Positions 23,579 to 34,637 of a stretch of 64,000 nucleotides of DNA are shown here, piece by piece. This stretch comes from Whalleya microplaca (taxonomy: Eukaryota; Ascomycota; Sordariomycetes; Xylariales; Xylariaceae). The stretch is taken from assembly GCA_022497155.1 (NCBI GenBank), contig MU385735.1, forward strand, positions 557,323 through 621,322, in the 5' to 3' direction. A program made the translations under genes and the position numbers. Position 1 is the stretch's first letter, and each line of letters begins with the position of its first letter. Under the pieces are notes generated by a model that saw only the letters and a list, made by a program, of their open reading frames with translations, had not been told where the DNA came from and made no database searches.

Positions 23579-24018
23579 TCACTGGCTGGAATTTAGAATA
23601 TCGTGAGACAGAATATATTGCAGGAAAATCTCACGTTTTCCGACATTTCTTGCTCCCTTTTGCATACCTCTCTTGCACCAATGTACCACTTTCAATCTCG
23701 CCTTTTTGCAACCTTTTTCTCCTTGTTTTCTCTCTCGCTTTCTTTTTTTGAATCCAGTCAACTCAGATTGCAGATTTGGAGCCGATGCCTGTCTCTTTGA
23801 TGCAGCCGCTTCCCAATCGTACAGCTCCGGTCGTACTCTAATCACACTCGAGTCAGCAATGAACAAGAGGAGATACCAGAGTTGCCCTTGGTGTTAGGTA
23901 CAATCGCAATTTGTGCCTGCTGACCTTGGACGAGAATTAGGTATGCTCTCATGTCTAAAGTTGTACCTTGGTCCTTCAGAACAACGCGCCTGCAATCGTC
24001 TCCAAATGCGCAGGCCAT
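23579..24018 (-). CDS. Possible two-exon small basic protein
   Basis: Candidate gene: exons 24018-23877 and 23835-23579 joined across a 41-nt intron with GTATCT donor, CTGAC branch site and AG acceptor, about 132 aa. Exon 1 reads MACAFGDDCRRVVLKDQG; exon 2 reads RPELYDWEAAASKRQ and then a Lys/Arg-rich stretch. No family recognised. It starts 37 bases beyond the stop of the kinase-fold gene on the same strand, so it could instead be a 3' portion of that gene or untranslated sequence. The acceptor is not ideal. Confidence 0.3.
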
Positions 24019-24054
24019 GGTGCCAGCCTTTGTCAAGACCTATGTTGTACCAAT

Positions 24055-24844
24055 CTATATCATATCGTCAAATTCGTATTCGTCTTTCATTGCCGTGAGA
24101 TCTTTGCCAGCTGGGAGTGTGTAAAGATATTCCACTCTCTTCCTGCCATAACAAGGATGCGGGACTGTCATCGAGCGGCCAAAGTCGATGTTTACATCTC
24201 GGACATAGTTGTCTTGCTTGATATCATTGACAAAAATACCGAGTCGGTGAAGAGAATCCAGATCACGTATCATCTTTGATACAGTTTTCGGGTCTAGATG
24301 TGGATAATGTCTGCGGCCTTCAGGTACGAACTCTTTCACAATAGCTCGAAGAGGTAATTCCTTGTACTCATCTGCCCAGCGCTCGATTACCTCTACTATG
24401 CCGCCTTTCTTTTCCAGCTGCTTTTCATGGTCGGAAGTCAAGGTAATATAGCCGTAGCACTTAACAGAGAGGTGCTCATTTCTAGTTTCATGCAAACGTC
24501 CATAAGCACGGCATTCGGCATTGAATGCATCTGAATAAGTACGGAGCTGTTCGACTGTCACTTTGCCCTGAAGAGAAGGAGGTATGTGAAGGGTGGCGTC
24601 TCCTTCGCCGAATCCAAACTATGAAAAGACTAGTATTAGCATTGCCTTTTAGGAAAAACCAACAAAACCAGATTGGACTTGGACGTGCTATCTTCAAAAT
24701 ATATATCTCATTCTCTATTGAGATCTTCCATATAGTCGCGTCTCCTCCAACGGCGATGTTTTCAATGAAGTCAATTTCAAGAGTCTTGTTTCCAGAGTGG
24801 AAAGGATGAAGATTAGGCCCTGGGAGGTCGGGTAGTAAGATCAT
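24055..24844 (-). CDS. Protein kinase-fold protein (fungal divergent family)
   Basis: Starts at MILLPDLPGPNLHPF (24844). The N-lobe shows a weak glycine loop (VGGDATIW) and a candidate ATP-binding Lys in IYILKIA. The C-lobe, 24561-24055, has AECRAYGRL, IVKEF as a hinge-like segment, LHRLGIFVNDIKQDNY in place of the canonical HRDLKxxN loop, and IDFGRS (DFG). Loop Asp, Lys and Asn and the DFG Asp are present, so activity is possible even though the loop His is missing. An intron must lie between about 24660 and 24595 because the frame changes, but no donor/acceptor pair is fully convincing. The exon border is therefore unresolved, and a frameshifted pseudogene cannot be excluded. Such divergent kinase-like proteins are common in fungal accessory regions. 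Substrate unknown. Confidence 0.6.
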
Positions 24845-25358
24845 AGTTTCTCGTTGTGCAGCCTCCTTGTAATATGATTATTAGGAAACAAGACAGAACC
24901 AAACATTCTTATCTAATATACAGTCCATAATTAACGTGGTATATCAAATTGCCATCTGTGGTTTCTATCCAGGTTTTCTGTTCTTGCAAGCAACAAAGAA
25001 CACAAAAATAAAGAGGTGGTAGTAACAAAGAATATGATATTGCACATATATGATAATACAGTGCCAATACACAGTGCCAACACACAGTCTAACATCCTCT
25101 TTGATTTCTTGTGTTCCCTTGTTTAGTGAAAAGTGCCACTTGTTAATCGCTCCAAGTTCTCATCATGTTGCTTTCAATTGAAAACCGAGACTCTGTCATG
25201 AGAGATAGATTTCCTTATCTTGAAGCATTGTAGGGCAGGGCGACCGACTGTTCAAATCTCCAACGGTCGATAATATTATATAATGTTTAGTCAAGTTTTC
25301 GAAGCCTGGGTACTGAGTTCTAAATTGTGCATCATAAAGAACATTGCTATTGTGATTG
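24845..25358. other. Intergenic
   Basis: About 500 AT-rich bases holding a near-repeat of ACACAGTGCCAA (about 25062-25085). No gene seen. Confidence 0.45.
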
Positions 25359-26590
25359 TCATCTCCAGACCTTAGATCCTGAGGCAAGTATTAGTGACGA
25401 TAAATTATTCAATCTAGGAAGTGGGGCAGTTACTGTTGTCTCGCAGCAACATGCCACGCTGTTGAGTGACAATCCCTTCGGGTTTTTCCATGGTAATCGT
25501 GCGAGTGATCGAATGTTGATAGTACGTATGAGTATCTTCTTGGACAGAATACCAAATATTCAGCGGTGGCAGCTCATTATATGGCACAAGTTCACGGTGC
25601 TGTTTGTGAAAACTGAGAATAATGAAAGCCAGTAACCCTTCTAAGGCCGACAATCGGTATTTCGTGGCTCCTTGATTCCATGGAATTGGAGCTATCTCAA
25701 TCCCAAGGTATTCATCAAGGGCATCTTCGTATTCATATAGATCGGAACCTTCCTCAGTCTTCTTCGCCTTGTACGCTCGTCCTATGACGACCTCCTCATC
25801 TGTGAACACCACGTTCCATCGAGTTTGGCCCAGGTGGGAGTAGGAAGCAATCTGACGCATGGGAGCAAAATTTTGCTTCTTCACATCTGCCAGCCCTTCA
25901 GCTCCTCTTCCCAAGGCCGACTTCACTTTGTTTGAAGTCCAGTTGCGAGATAACTGGTCCGTGCCTACTGCACACATTGCGACTTGACTAGACTCATTTC
26001 CAGGTTCAAATTTAGAATCCTCTTCTGAGTCATATTCCGTTTCGGTGTGTGGTTCATTAGCCTGTATGGTGTCCGCTTTCAAAAACACCAAATTATCCGC
26101 TCTCCAACTCCTCAACCGCTTTCCATCTACAATACGTGGAAGCGTCGTTTTGCGCCATGTTAACAGGGCTTTAATTCCTACTCCCTGCGCCACAGCTTCG
26201 ATCATCGCATTGATGAAATAGGAGATCCATAAGCCACAATAACCGCTGAAATGGTCTTTTCTTGTAATTCTGTGGTTCGGTTTTATCGATTCCCAGCGTT
26301 CTTTTATTTTGCCTGGCGTCAAAGTTGTTGGCAATTCGTATAAGTCTGGCCCGAGCATCGGGCGTATATACTGTGGTGTGAAGTATTGAAATCTTCGTAA
26401 TTCGACCAACTTAGCCCATGTCTTATTGATTGTCACACTCGATTTAGTCTTGGTATTGTTGTGGTATGTTACGACATTTCGGGTATTGGATAGTTAACCA
26501 GTTCCCATATTGTCAGATGCTGATCTGGTCGCTCCTCAAAGTATTCGATCCATTTCGCGCGGGTCCTATAGATAAATGTTTCTGGCATAC
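25359..26590 (-). CDS. Unrecognised fungal protein, about 350-390 aa
   Basis: The main exon is 26436-25434. It reads on smoothly from TINKTWAKLVELRRFQYFTP to TQQRGMLLRDN with coding-like composition. A consensus intron (GTAACT, ACTAAT branch, CTCAG) then leads to a short last exon ending at 25359. The start is uncertain because the main exon opens without an ATG. An upstream frame beginning MPETFIYRTRAKWIEYF (about 26589) can be joined by a 50-nt intron and is the best candidate. Visible features: a semi-hydrophobic segment GYCGLWISYFINAMIEAVAQGV, an acidic linker ETEYDSEEDS, a basic stretch, then LSALEGLLAFIILSFH. No family recognised and no function offered. It is the left neighbour of a gene-poor region. 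Confidence 0.5.
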
Positions 26591-27274
26591 TTGAAAGCTA
26601 GGACTGGGTTCAATTTTATGCTTGTATGTTCTATGAAACCTATGATCATCAGGTAAGTCAGGGGCTGAAGTAGTAATACAAGTCGCCTTTAAGCATTCTT
26701 AATTCTTTGATCGGTTGCGCAAAGAAAGTAGCTCTCCGGTCATATAGATTATAATGATAAAGAGTTGTCTAGGTCAAATTTGACAACAAAGGGATATCTG
26801 CGCGACACTTACCAGTTGCTAAATCTATCGCCTTGACAGACAAAGAAGAGCTTTAAATCCCTTTGGCTTCGAGATTAGGTCTGTCAGCTATTAATTGGTT
26901 TAATATCTCAAGAAGTGACGTTTAAGACCCGGCCCATTATATCTTGTATTTAATGAGTGGTTTTATAAACTAGTAGGGCTTTGTGATACATAAAGACTAG
27001 GGGGCATATAAGACAAGATATCACAGACGCCAACATCCTCCCAGTAGTACTAACGATTCCCATCATATAATATATAGATTGCCATATTTAAATCTTGAAG
27101 CTTCTAGTTATAAAGGCTTCTATATGATATAAGCATTATTTATTTGTGATACTTTTATAAAACCAAACTTTTCACCTAGGCCTTTTCCTTACACTGAGGA
27201 TTGGCCGATAAAGTAAGATGAGCTTGATTTGTTGTCAGCAAGTGTAATCTGCATATGAAGGAGGGCGTATATAT
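26591..27274. other. Intergenic AT-rich
   Basis: About 680 bases with no supported gene. Confidence 0.45.
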
Positions 27275-27777
27275 TTAACCTTCTGACTTTTCGAGTACCT
27301 CGGTAATGTCCTGGAGTTGTTGTGACATGCGCTCTCGAGCCTTCTGTGAAATAGCCTCGCCATTTGTAGACTGGTCTGGTAACAAGACATGACGGTTTCC
27401 GTCCTCGTGTGACTCTTTGAGGAAGTCATCTAATCGAGAACAGGTTGAACTATCGGCAGACTTTGAAGCTTGTTGAGGATCGGGACTGGGACTCCTAGGC
27501 GCTCTGAATTGTATGGTTAATGAACAATTCTTGATAATCTATGAAGTGGTCTGAATTGCGAGACGACTTCCTGTTAACCCACATACGTTGTACTGGTTCT
27601 ATCCTCTCCTTGACCTGGATGGGCCATTGTTGCTTCAAGGCTGCACAGCGATAATGCATATAAAAGTGAAAGGCTAGTTTGTATATCATATTCAAAGAAG
27701 CATGATGATGAGACTCATGCGCGATACCACTGACCTTATACCCCATCAACTTCACAGTGTACCACTTGAACCAGTGC
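27275..27777 (-). CDS. 3' exons of an unrecognised gene (5' end unresolved)
   Basis: Two exons look coding: about 27777-27590, containing HWFKWYTVKLMGYKV and FHFYMHYRCAALKQQW, and then 27500-27275, containing PRSPSPDPQQASKSAD and ending MSQQLQDITEVLEKSEG. A GTATGT donor and an AG acceptor join them in frame. The last exon is soluble, Ser/Pro-rich then helical. Upstream coding sequence is suggested near 27823-27870, but phases do not match cleanly, so the start is not set. No family recognised. Possibly a decayed gene. Confidence 0.4.
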
Positions 27778-27862
27778 CTACAGGAAGATTGGCAACATAA
27801 TCGCAAAATTTTCTGTTCTTACTATTGGCAAGGTTGCGAGTTGATAAATTACATTCATCAGT

Positions 27863-30800
27863 ACAAAGGCTTCATCTTGATGATGGCTGGCTGCTAGCAA
27901 CAAGGGACTGCATCACAGGGGTATTTACCACCGGTCAAATGAAAACGGCAGTTCCCAGAAAAATGAGAATTCATAGTCGAAAAAGTTAACTTGCTTACTA
28001 GCAAAATACATCACCTGAAAGAGCTTATTACGTGCTAGCATTTCAAGAATGAAGGGCTAGTGTAGACTCCAATAGATAATGCGCAACTTAGTTACCGTAC
28101 TACACGAAATTGTAATGTGGCACAAAACGGCTTCCCCGAATTGTCTCTAGCAGGCTAAAGCTTTGTAGTGTGGATTGGCCGCGATACTCCATGTGGCTGA
28201 TCACTTGGTATCCATTGACCATAATCAACCAGGCTGGCCAATAAGCTCATTCATGTCAAGTAGTGCCGAATATTCGGCGCTTCTAAGCCACAGTTCTCCA
28301 GCATTCAGCCACATTCCTCGGTGCAATTGATTGGAGAACATTGTGCTCTCGACGCATCTAGACACTGCTACATAGAAGAATAATCGGTATACAAATATGG
28401 AACGACAGATTGAGAAAACAGGATGTGAGACAATGTGGCAAGTCCTGTAGGTTCGATCCATCTACTTTTTTGAGCGAGTATGTTCTGTTCGAGACATACG
28501 TATTGCGGTAATGCCATCAGACAAAATGCTTATTTCGACGGCGTAAGCCGCTGCCTAAGTTCCCTGGCCTGTATGTGGTGAAATAATGGATATACCTATC
28601 TCGTTGTACATTTCACTAATAATTGGATGTAGAATCTCCAATGTGACTGCTTAAAACCGTGCCTCATACACAACTGCTATTGTCCTCTTTAAAGGCGTTA
28701 TTGATGAAAGCACTTAAGCACAAGCATAATATTATAGTATTCAATTCAATCCAATCTAGTCTCTCACAATTGGATAATAAGGTCGCGAATTTAGCCATAG
28801 CAATAGCTTTAAGCAGCGGGGGTTGTTAAAGGATTGAGTAGCTAGAAAACCTACCTACATCCACTATTGACGTCAAGAAGCTGAGACCACCGTCGGAATA
28901 GCAGCTTACACCGTCAAAATAAGCATTTCGGCCACTTGAGAATAAGTAGGTACAAACACCAGGGTGCCTCCCAAAACAAGTAATTTTTCGCCAACGTTTG
29001 CAAAGAACTAACTCAAATACATCAGAACAGGAAAATCGCTAACCAGTTGAGTTCTATGTTACATGTAACGTTACCCTTTACTATATACCAACGCAGGCCA
29101 AGAGACATCGGTGTACAGGTTTCTATGAGGACATAATATGATAACACAAGCATCACAGTTCAGGGGCTACTAGTTTTAATGATTGTTGCTTGCTGATTTG
29201 ATATATTTCGAGAATCTCGGAAACAGACGTTACTTGGGTACAATTGTTTCCACCGAAGGGAATACCAGTCTTGTTTCATCAGCTCAAAAACACAAGTTGC
29301 AGGTAAGTGATTGATCATTTATTCTCCTATAACCTACTCTGATCCATTCTTGGTCAAAAACTCTTCATACTTGCTAAACCCTTAATAAAGGATGATACTT
29401 TTCAGACTGTATGGTTTCATGATGGCGTTGAGCTTGCACCTCATCACCGTTGTTGCTTGTGCCGTTGTAATAGATTCACTGGTTGATTGAAATCCTAGTA
29501 TCACAAGTCTATTGCCATTAGATGGCAATTCTGCTTCGAAAGCTTCTTGACACCATCGGGGGAGGTATTCATCTGCAACCTCAGGCTTTTCGATTAGTCC
29601 TAAACCGTGACCCGATAATTTGTGAGAGGACTTTTTGGGGCAGTTGCTAACAGTTATTTTCGGTTAACTAAGTTCAGGTTAAGTAAATTAGCGGGTGGTA
29701 TAACAGACCCATCAAGCAGCGAAGATGTAGTTGGTGCAGTAGAACTCATCGCGCTTGTCCAATAAAAATTCCTAACTATGTATCAACTATGTAGGTAAAT
29801 ATACCTAGCAAAAAAGTCGGAGAATAATATCCCTGAATAATCAAACAGTAATACACAGACCGTAAAGGGATACTCTTATCGATCTCTGCAAACTTTAAAG
29901 AGTAGTGCAGTTTCCGTATACGTAATAGGGGAAATAAAGCTAAAGGAGGGTTTTTTTTTCATAAATTCAAGCTGAGGATGCGGTATGTGAGTCTGAAGAG
30001 GTTCATCATAGATTCAAATCCTTATATACTTCATCTTGCGCAAGAATTGTCACCGCTACATTTGCGAGTACGCACGCGGTCCTATTCAAGAGGCACGGTA
30101 CCATGAGCCCTAGAGATAATATTGGCTATATACTTGAGGTACAAATATAAAGTGCAACATGCAAGATTGCCCAACAAACTTATTGAGTTATGTATGGCCT
30201 CAAAAGAAGGCTGGTTGGCTCATGTAGACACAAGTAGCTTTAGACATTTATAATTGACCTATAAGGAGCAGGAGCTAAGGTGGTCGCTGACCGCCAGTCA
30301 AAAGAAACGCCTATAATAAGATCGGTGAACCTAGAGCGTTATAAAACATGATAAAATCCCTGCTCTACCTGTCCAGGAATGTGTTTCTGCGTTCAATCCA
30401 ATGTCAGATGATGTTCATTGGTGAATAAGGTCTGCAAGCCTTGGAGTGACGTGACTTCACCTGCGGGGAATGCTGACGAATTTCATGAGAGATATTGGGA
30501 AAATATGGGGACTTTCTTTTGGTGACAGGAAGCTGGTTTGGAAATGCGAGATCCTCGAAATATCGACTAACCAGAAATTTTGAAATTGTTTCTCTAGATA
30601 TAGCTTGTCGAACTGAGATATTACATTGACGTGCGGTATCCTATGATCAACTTACGGAAGCCTGGACTAGGCCTTTTTTTCATCAGGACTAACGTAAGTA
30701 GCCGTGTAGCACATTCTCCCACGTCAGTGACCCTATCGCTGATAGCTTGGGTTTATGTCGAATATTAAACTGATAAACACAGGAAGCTGGCGTATGTGCA

Positions 30801-32464
30801 ATTCACGACAGAATGCCAAGATATCATACAAGATGGCATCCTTATTTGTACCTAACCCAACTTGACTGACCCATTTCGAACCAAACATATCTGGGCTATA
30901 AATATATTACTAAAATCTATACTTTATTTAATTAACGACACTGAATATTTGCTTCAACATTAACCGTATGATAGAAATACTTTAATGCCATCGATTCAGA
31001 TAAAATCGTACCAAAACCTCATCATATATTCGAGAAGTTTTGTGCGTATAACCTTTGCTATCAATCACATGTAATTAAGGAGTTGTCTATGTTTGGAGGT
31101 TGGTATAATATATTACAATGCACAGAGCCATCTCATACCATGATGAAATACTACACGAGCCTAAGCGCTTCATGACTACTACATGGTATATGCCTGGCTC
31201 TTTTAGTGGCTGTCAAGTGACACATAACAGCGCCTGTCTAATCTGTAGTTATTCATTCTATAAGCAACGACCTCTTCATACTTGAAACTCAATTTTCCCG
31301 TCCTATGGTACTGCGCAGTACCATTTCAAGACAAGATGTAATGCTGCAGAGCAATTAAGGTGGTTGAGCCAAAGGCAAAATATAAGCTGATAATACGATA
31401 GGTTATCGGATTACCTGATTGTGAGCTTTATCAATTTCTTCACAACATGTAGTCAATGCTAAGTGGAGTAGGAACTAACGGTGTTTCAATCATGAACCCT
31501 TAAGAAAATTCCTGCTTGATAATATATTAAGGAATCAATGTTCAATACGGCGAGGTAGGACCATATTCAAATTCTTTCCAGTCAAACTGCTATCTATTAC
31601 CAAGGTCTCCGATTACTTCACGGCGAACCCTGTAGAACCGATACTGGGAATGTAATCCGTGCACTCCGAGACGGACTAAGGTGGAACCACCGAAACTGAT
31701 CCACTTGCCTAGTCAGGCAATCCACTTACAAGCATCAGTGTTCGTATGGTTAGAATAATTTAAGTTGTACAGTTATCGCTACCAAAAGTTTTTACTATCG
31801 TAGTTTTGCTGACAGCCGCCATGAGCTGCAGATGACAGCTGACGACATACTATAGTAAGGAATATCGGTTCGCACGGACTCATACAGCTGGGCGACTGGG
31901 CAATATAGCGACCGTACCCCCTGTACTGATGTACTAAAAATCAATGATATTTGCGCACTGTATGGTTAGGTTGAAGCAGGGGCTCGGGCAGCTGTCAGCA
32001 GCAGGTCTTAACGGCTGGCGCCAAAACTACTATGGAAAAAAATTTTGGTAGCGATAACTGTAATCCCCCAAGAATAACAGGGGTAGCAGCGTAAGGAGCA
32101 ATACGAAATATCTAGGCGATCAATAGTTTCAACATTAGATAAGCTATTGCGTTAACAAGCAATCACCTGACCCAGCAAGATAGAGTCATTCCTCAAAGAT
32201 GCTTATTATATATTGAGATAATAAAGCCATCAAACGTTATTTTGGATTAATCACAAGTCTGACGAAAATCAGGGAGGTTTTACTGAATAGACACTGGCAG
32301 TATCAAATATACCAGCCTCCTCACTTCGTCACCGTACAATGCTCTAGTGTCTCTATACTGCTCGTGATATCCAATCACCTAGGAGAGGAGTTAAGTCGTG
32401 TTGTGCTATCCCCCAGTTAGCTCTATTTTGGGGTATATTCACAGATACCTAACTTACCTCATGA
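27863..32464. other. Gene-poor AT-rich stretch
   Basis: About 4.6 kb. Between about 28460 and 32460 no open frame of 60 codons exists on either strand. CpA and TpG are still frequent, so it does not look freshly RIP-mutated. No repeat structure, RNA gene or recognisable remnant was found by eye. Confidence 0.6.
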
Positions 32465-32754
32465 CTATTTAAAGGGGCCCATTATCTTGTTGATTGTTTG
32501 TGACATGTGTATAGAAGCTTGTTGTGTCGTACGTGAGCCGACAGCAACATGATGTTGAGTCTCAGCATATACTCGTGTAGAATATGTTTTATCGGTAGCT
32601 TCTACAGAAGAGAACCGATGGGTGCTGGTATTGGTTGAGCTCCTAGAATACATCATATGTTAGCATAGTGGTAGCTCAAGATGTAATGAGAGAAGAGACA
32701 ATGATATGTTTACCCGTATACAATGGAAGCAGTAGAAGTAGCTGGAGAGGGCAT
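32465..32754 (-). CDS. Possible two-exon 72-aa orphan protein
   Basis: Exons 32754-32714 and 32642-32465 with a GTAAAC...TTCTAG intron of 71 nt keep frame, giving about 72 aa: MPSPATSTASIVYG, then a Ser/Thr-rich stretch, then TTQQASIHMSQTINKIMG. No signal peptide, membrane segment or family recognised. The good splice fit from an ATG to a stop is the only support. Confidence 0.35.
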
Positions 32755-34030
32755 ATTGTATAGATCAGATATTGAAGAGTCCGTCCGTATTGCTTAATGA
32801 TAGGTACTGAAAACGAATGGGAAGCCAGCTTGTAAGAAATGCAAAGAGGTAGCCTGATTCTAACTTGTTGGAGTCAGACATCACGGAAGAAACATACCCT
32901 TATATAGAAACGTGTGTAGTGCTAAAGCATATGTACGAATGTCAGTTGTGGCGTACCGTCAGCATTGGCCGCGAACTAGTAGCTTTCTGGCATGTGTTGG
33001 AAAATGAACTCGCCACCTTCTACACTATGAAACAATCCAAGCGGCTGGTTCGTCCGGCCTGGGACGTTCTTACCTAAGTTTCCGGGCGTACAATGGCACC
33101 ATGGTAGTGAGGAGGATGCATGTGGAGGATTCGCCAACAAGGTAGCATCCGGGGTAAGATCCTAGTTTGTTTGACAGAACTGAAGGGTGATACAAGTCAC
33201 CGGCCAAAAACTTGGACCTTGTCGCTTGCATAATGTTCTTCAATTCAGCCAAAGTTGCCCAATCATCTCATGGATTGATTCGAAACCATGTGAACACCAG
33301 GTAGGGCAAACGTTCGGTGGGGGTCAGATTTGCATCTTACCAGTCGCTCGGGAACATATAGGCAAAGCCTCAACCATCCAATCGGGACGAAATTACCGAA
33401 GTAGGTAGGATTGTTAGTGATGACAGGTGGGGGATCTGACCCCCACCATCAGCAACCATATTTATCATCAAGTGACTTTAATGTCACTTCACCGCATCTA
33501 TCGGATGTAAGCCTTGGCTTTTCTATCCTAGCCTTACCTGAATTCTGGCTTAGGAATGAAGTTGCGTCTTGCGGTGAGCCAAGGCGCTGCTACTAAGTTT
33601 CAGGTGGGGAGTCCGAACTGAAACGACTTTCTAATTACCTGAGGCAATATCCTGCACTTCGTATCCTGTACTTCCTCATTTTGAATAGCCAATCACGTCC
33701 CAAATATGTACAGACTGAGGGTTGTACGCATGTCATAGTCTCAATTTCATAATATCACTCACCGAATCTCGCGATACCGTTACATGCGCAGGCTTACGAA
33801 TTATGTATAATCAAAACACCAACATGACTTTCACTCAATCAATAAGATAAAGCAAGGATACGAGTTTACTGAGATGCAATGAAAGTGTGCAAGGCTGGTA
33901 CAGTCGTAGACGGAATGGCCAACCATACATAGAGGAATACATGTAGTCGATCTATATGACAAATGTGGGTAATCTCATGCCATCTAAGGTTTATCACAAG
34001 GCCGAAGTCAGCGCCACCATCAATATTGGG
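32755..34030. other. Intergenic AT-rich
   Basis: About 1.3 kb with short open frames only. No gene supported. Confidence 0.45.
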
Positions 34031-34637
34031 TCAGAACCGGCCCGTATTCCCCAATGTGTTCTCGTAATTTAGCTGGGCATTTTGACGGCCAGCGACAAGT
34101 GTGAGACCCTGTTCTAGTCGATAGTCGCCCCATATTATCTGGTCCAATCTTTGCCGATGAATGGTCCTTATCTTACGGTGGCGATTTGAAACGATAATGG
34201 CTGTTGGAGAAGCTCTATATTTTGTCAGTTTGTAGGAGCTCATGTTGCTTGAATAAACGTACTATATCGAGCCCATATCCGAGGATTGAGAGATAAGGTT
34301 GTTAACCTTACCAATAGGCAAGAAAACCCGGTATATAGCACTATGAACTGAAGCAACTAGATCAGAGGGTTGGTAGGCCAGCATGACAAGTCGGTTGCCT
34401 TCCTCGACTGGCTCTTGCAGGAACTTTTGCTGGCGCAGACTCGAAAGTCCATCATCAAGGCCAGCTCCTGTATTGTCACTCTGTCTTTCCTTGAGTTCGT
34501 GCTTTCTATGTATCAAATTGGAGAGTCAGCCTAGTTGAATCATTCCATTGTGGACTTTGGATGCTGATATGTGCTGAAGAAAGATGCGCTTACACTTGCG
34601 AAATAGAAACAGGGGATGATTTCATGGAAGTAGCCAT
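34031..34637 (-). CDS. Possible three-exon orphan protein, about 157 aa
   Basis: Exon 1 34637-34594 (MATSMKSSPVSISQ) joins exon 2 34505-34307 through a GTAAGC...CATAG intron in exact frame. Exon 2 reads HELKERQSDNTGAGLDDGL and SAIYRVFLPIG. Exon 3 (about 34261-34031) reads SYKLTKYRASPTAIIVSN and RTIHRQRLDQIIWGDYRLEQ to the stop. The second junction is less certain: 45-nt intron, weak branch site. All three pieces look coding. No family recognised. It shares strand with the small candidate at 32.5 kb. Confidence 0.4.

Noticed and set aside
28440..28475. tRNA-like T-loop sequence GGTTCGATCC
   Set aside because: The flanking bases do not form a T-stem and no acceptor or anticodon arm could be folded.
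28460..32460. RIP-mutated transposon in the gene desert
   Set aside because: CpA and TpG remain frequent and no terminal repeats or coding remnants were seen.
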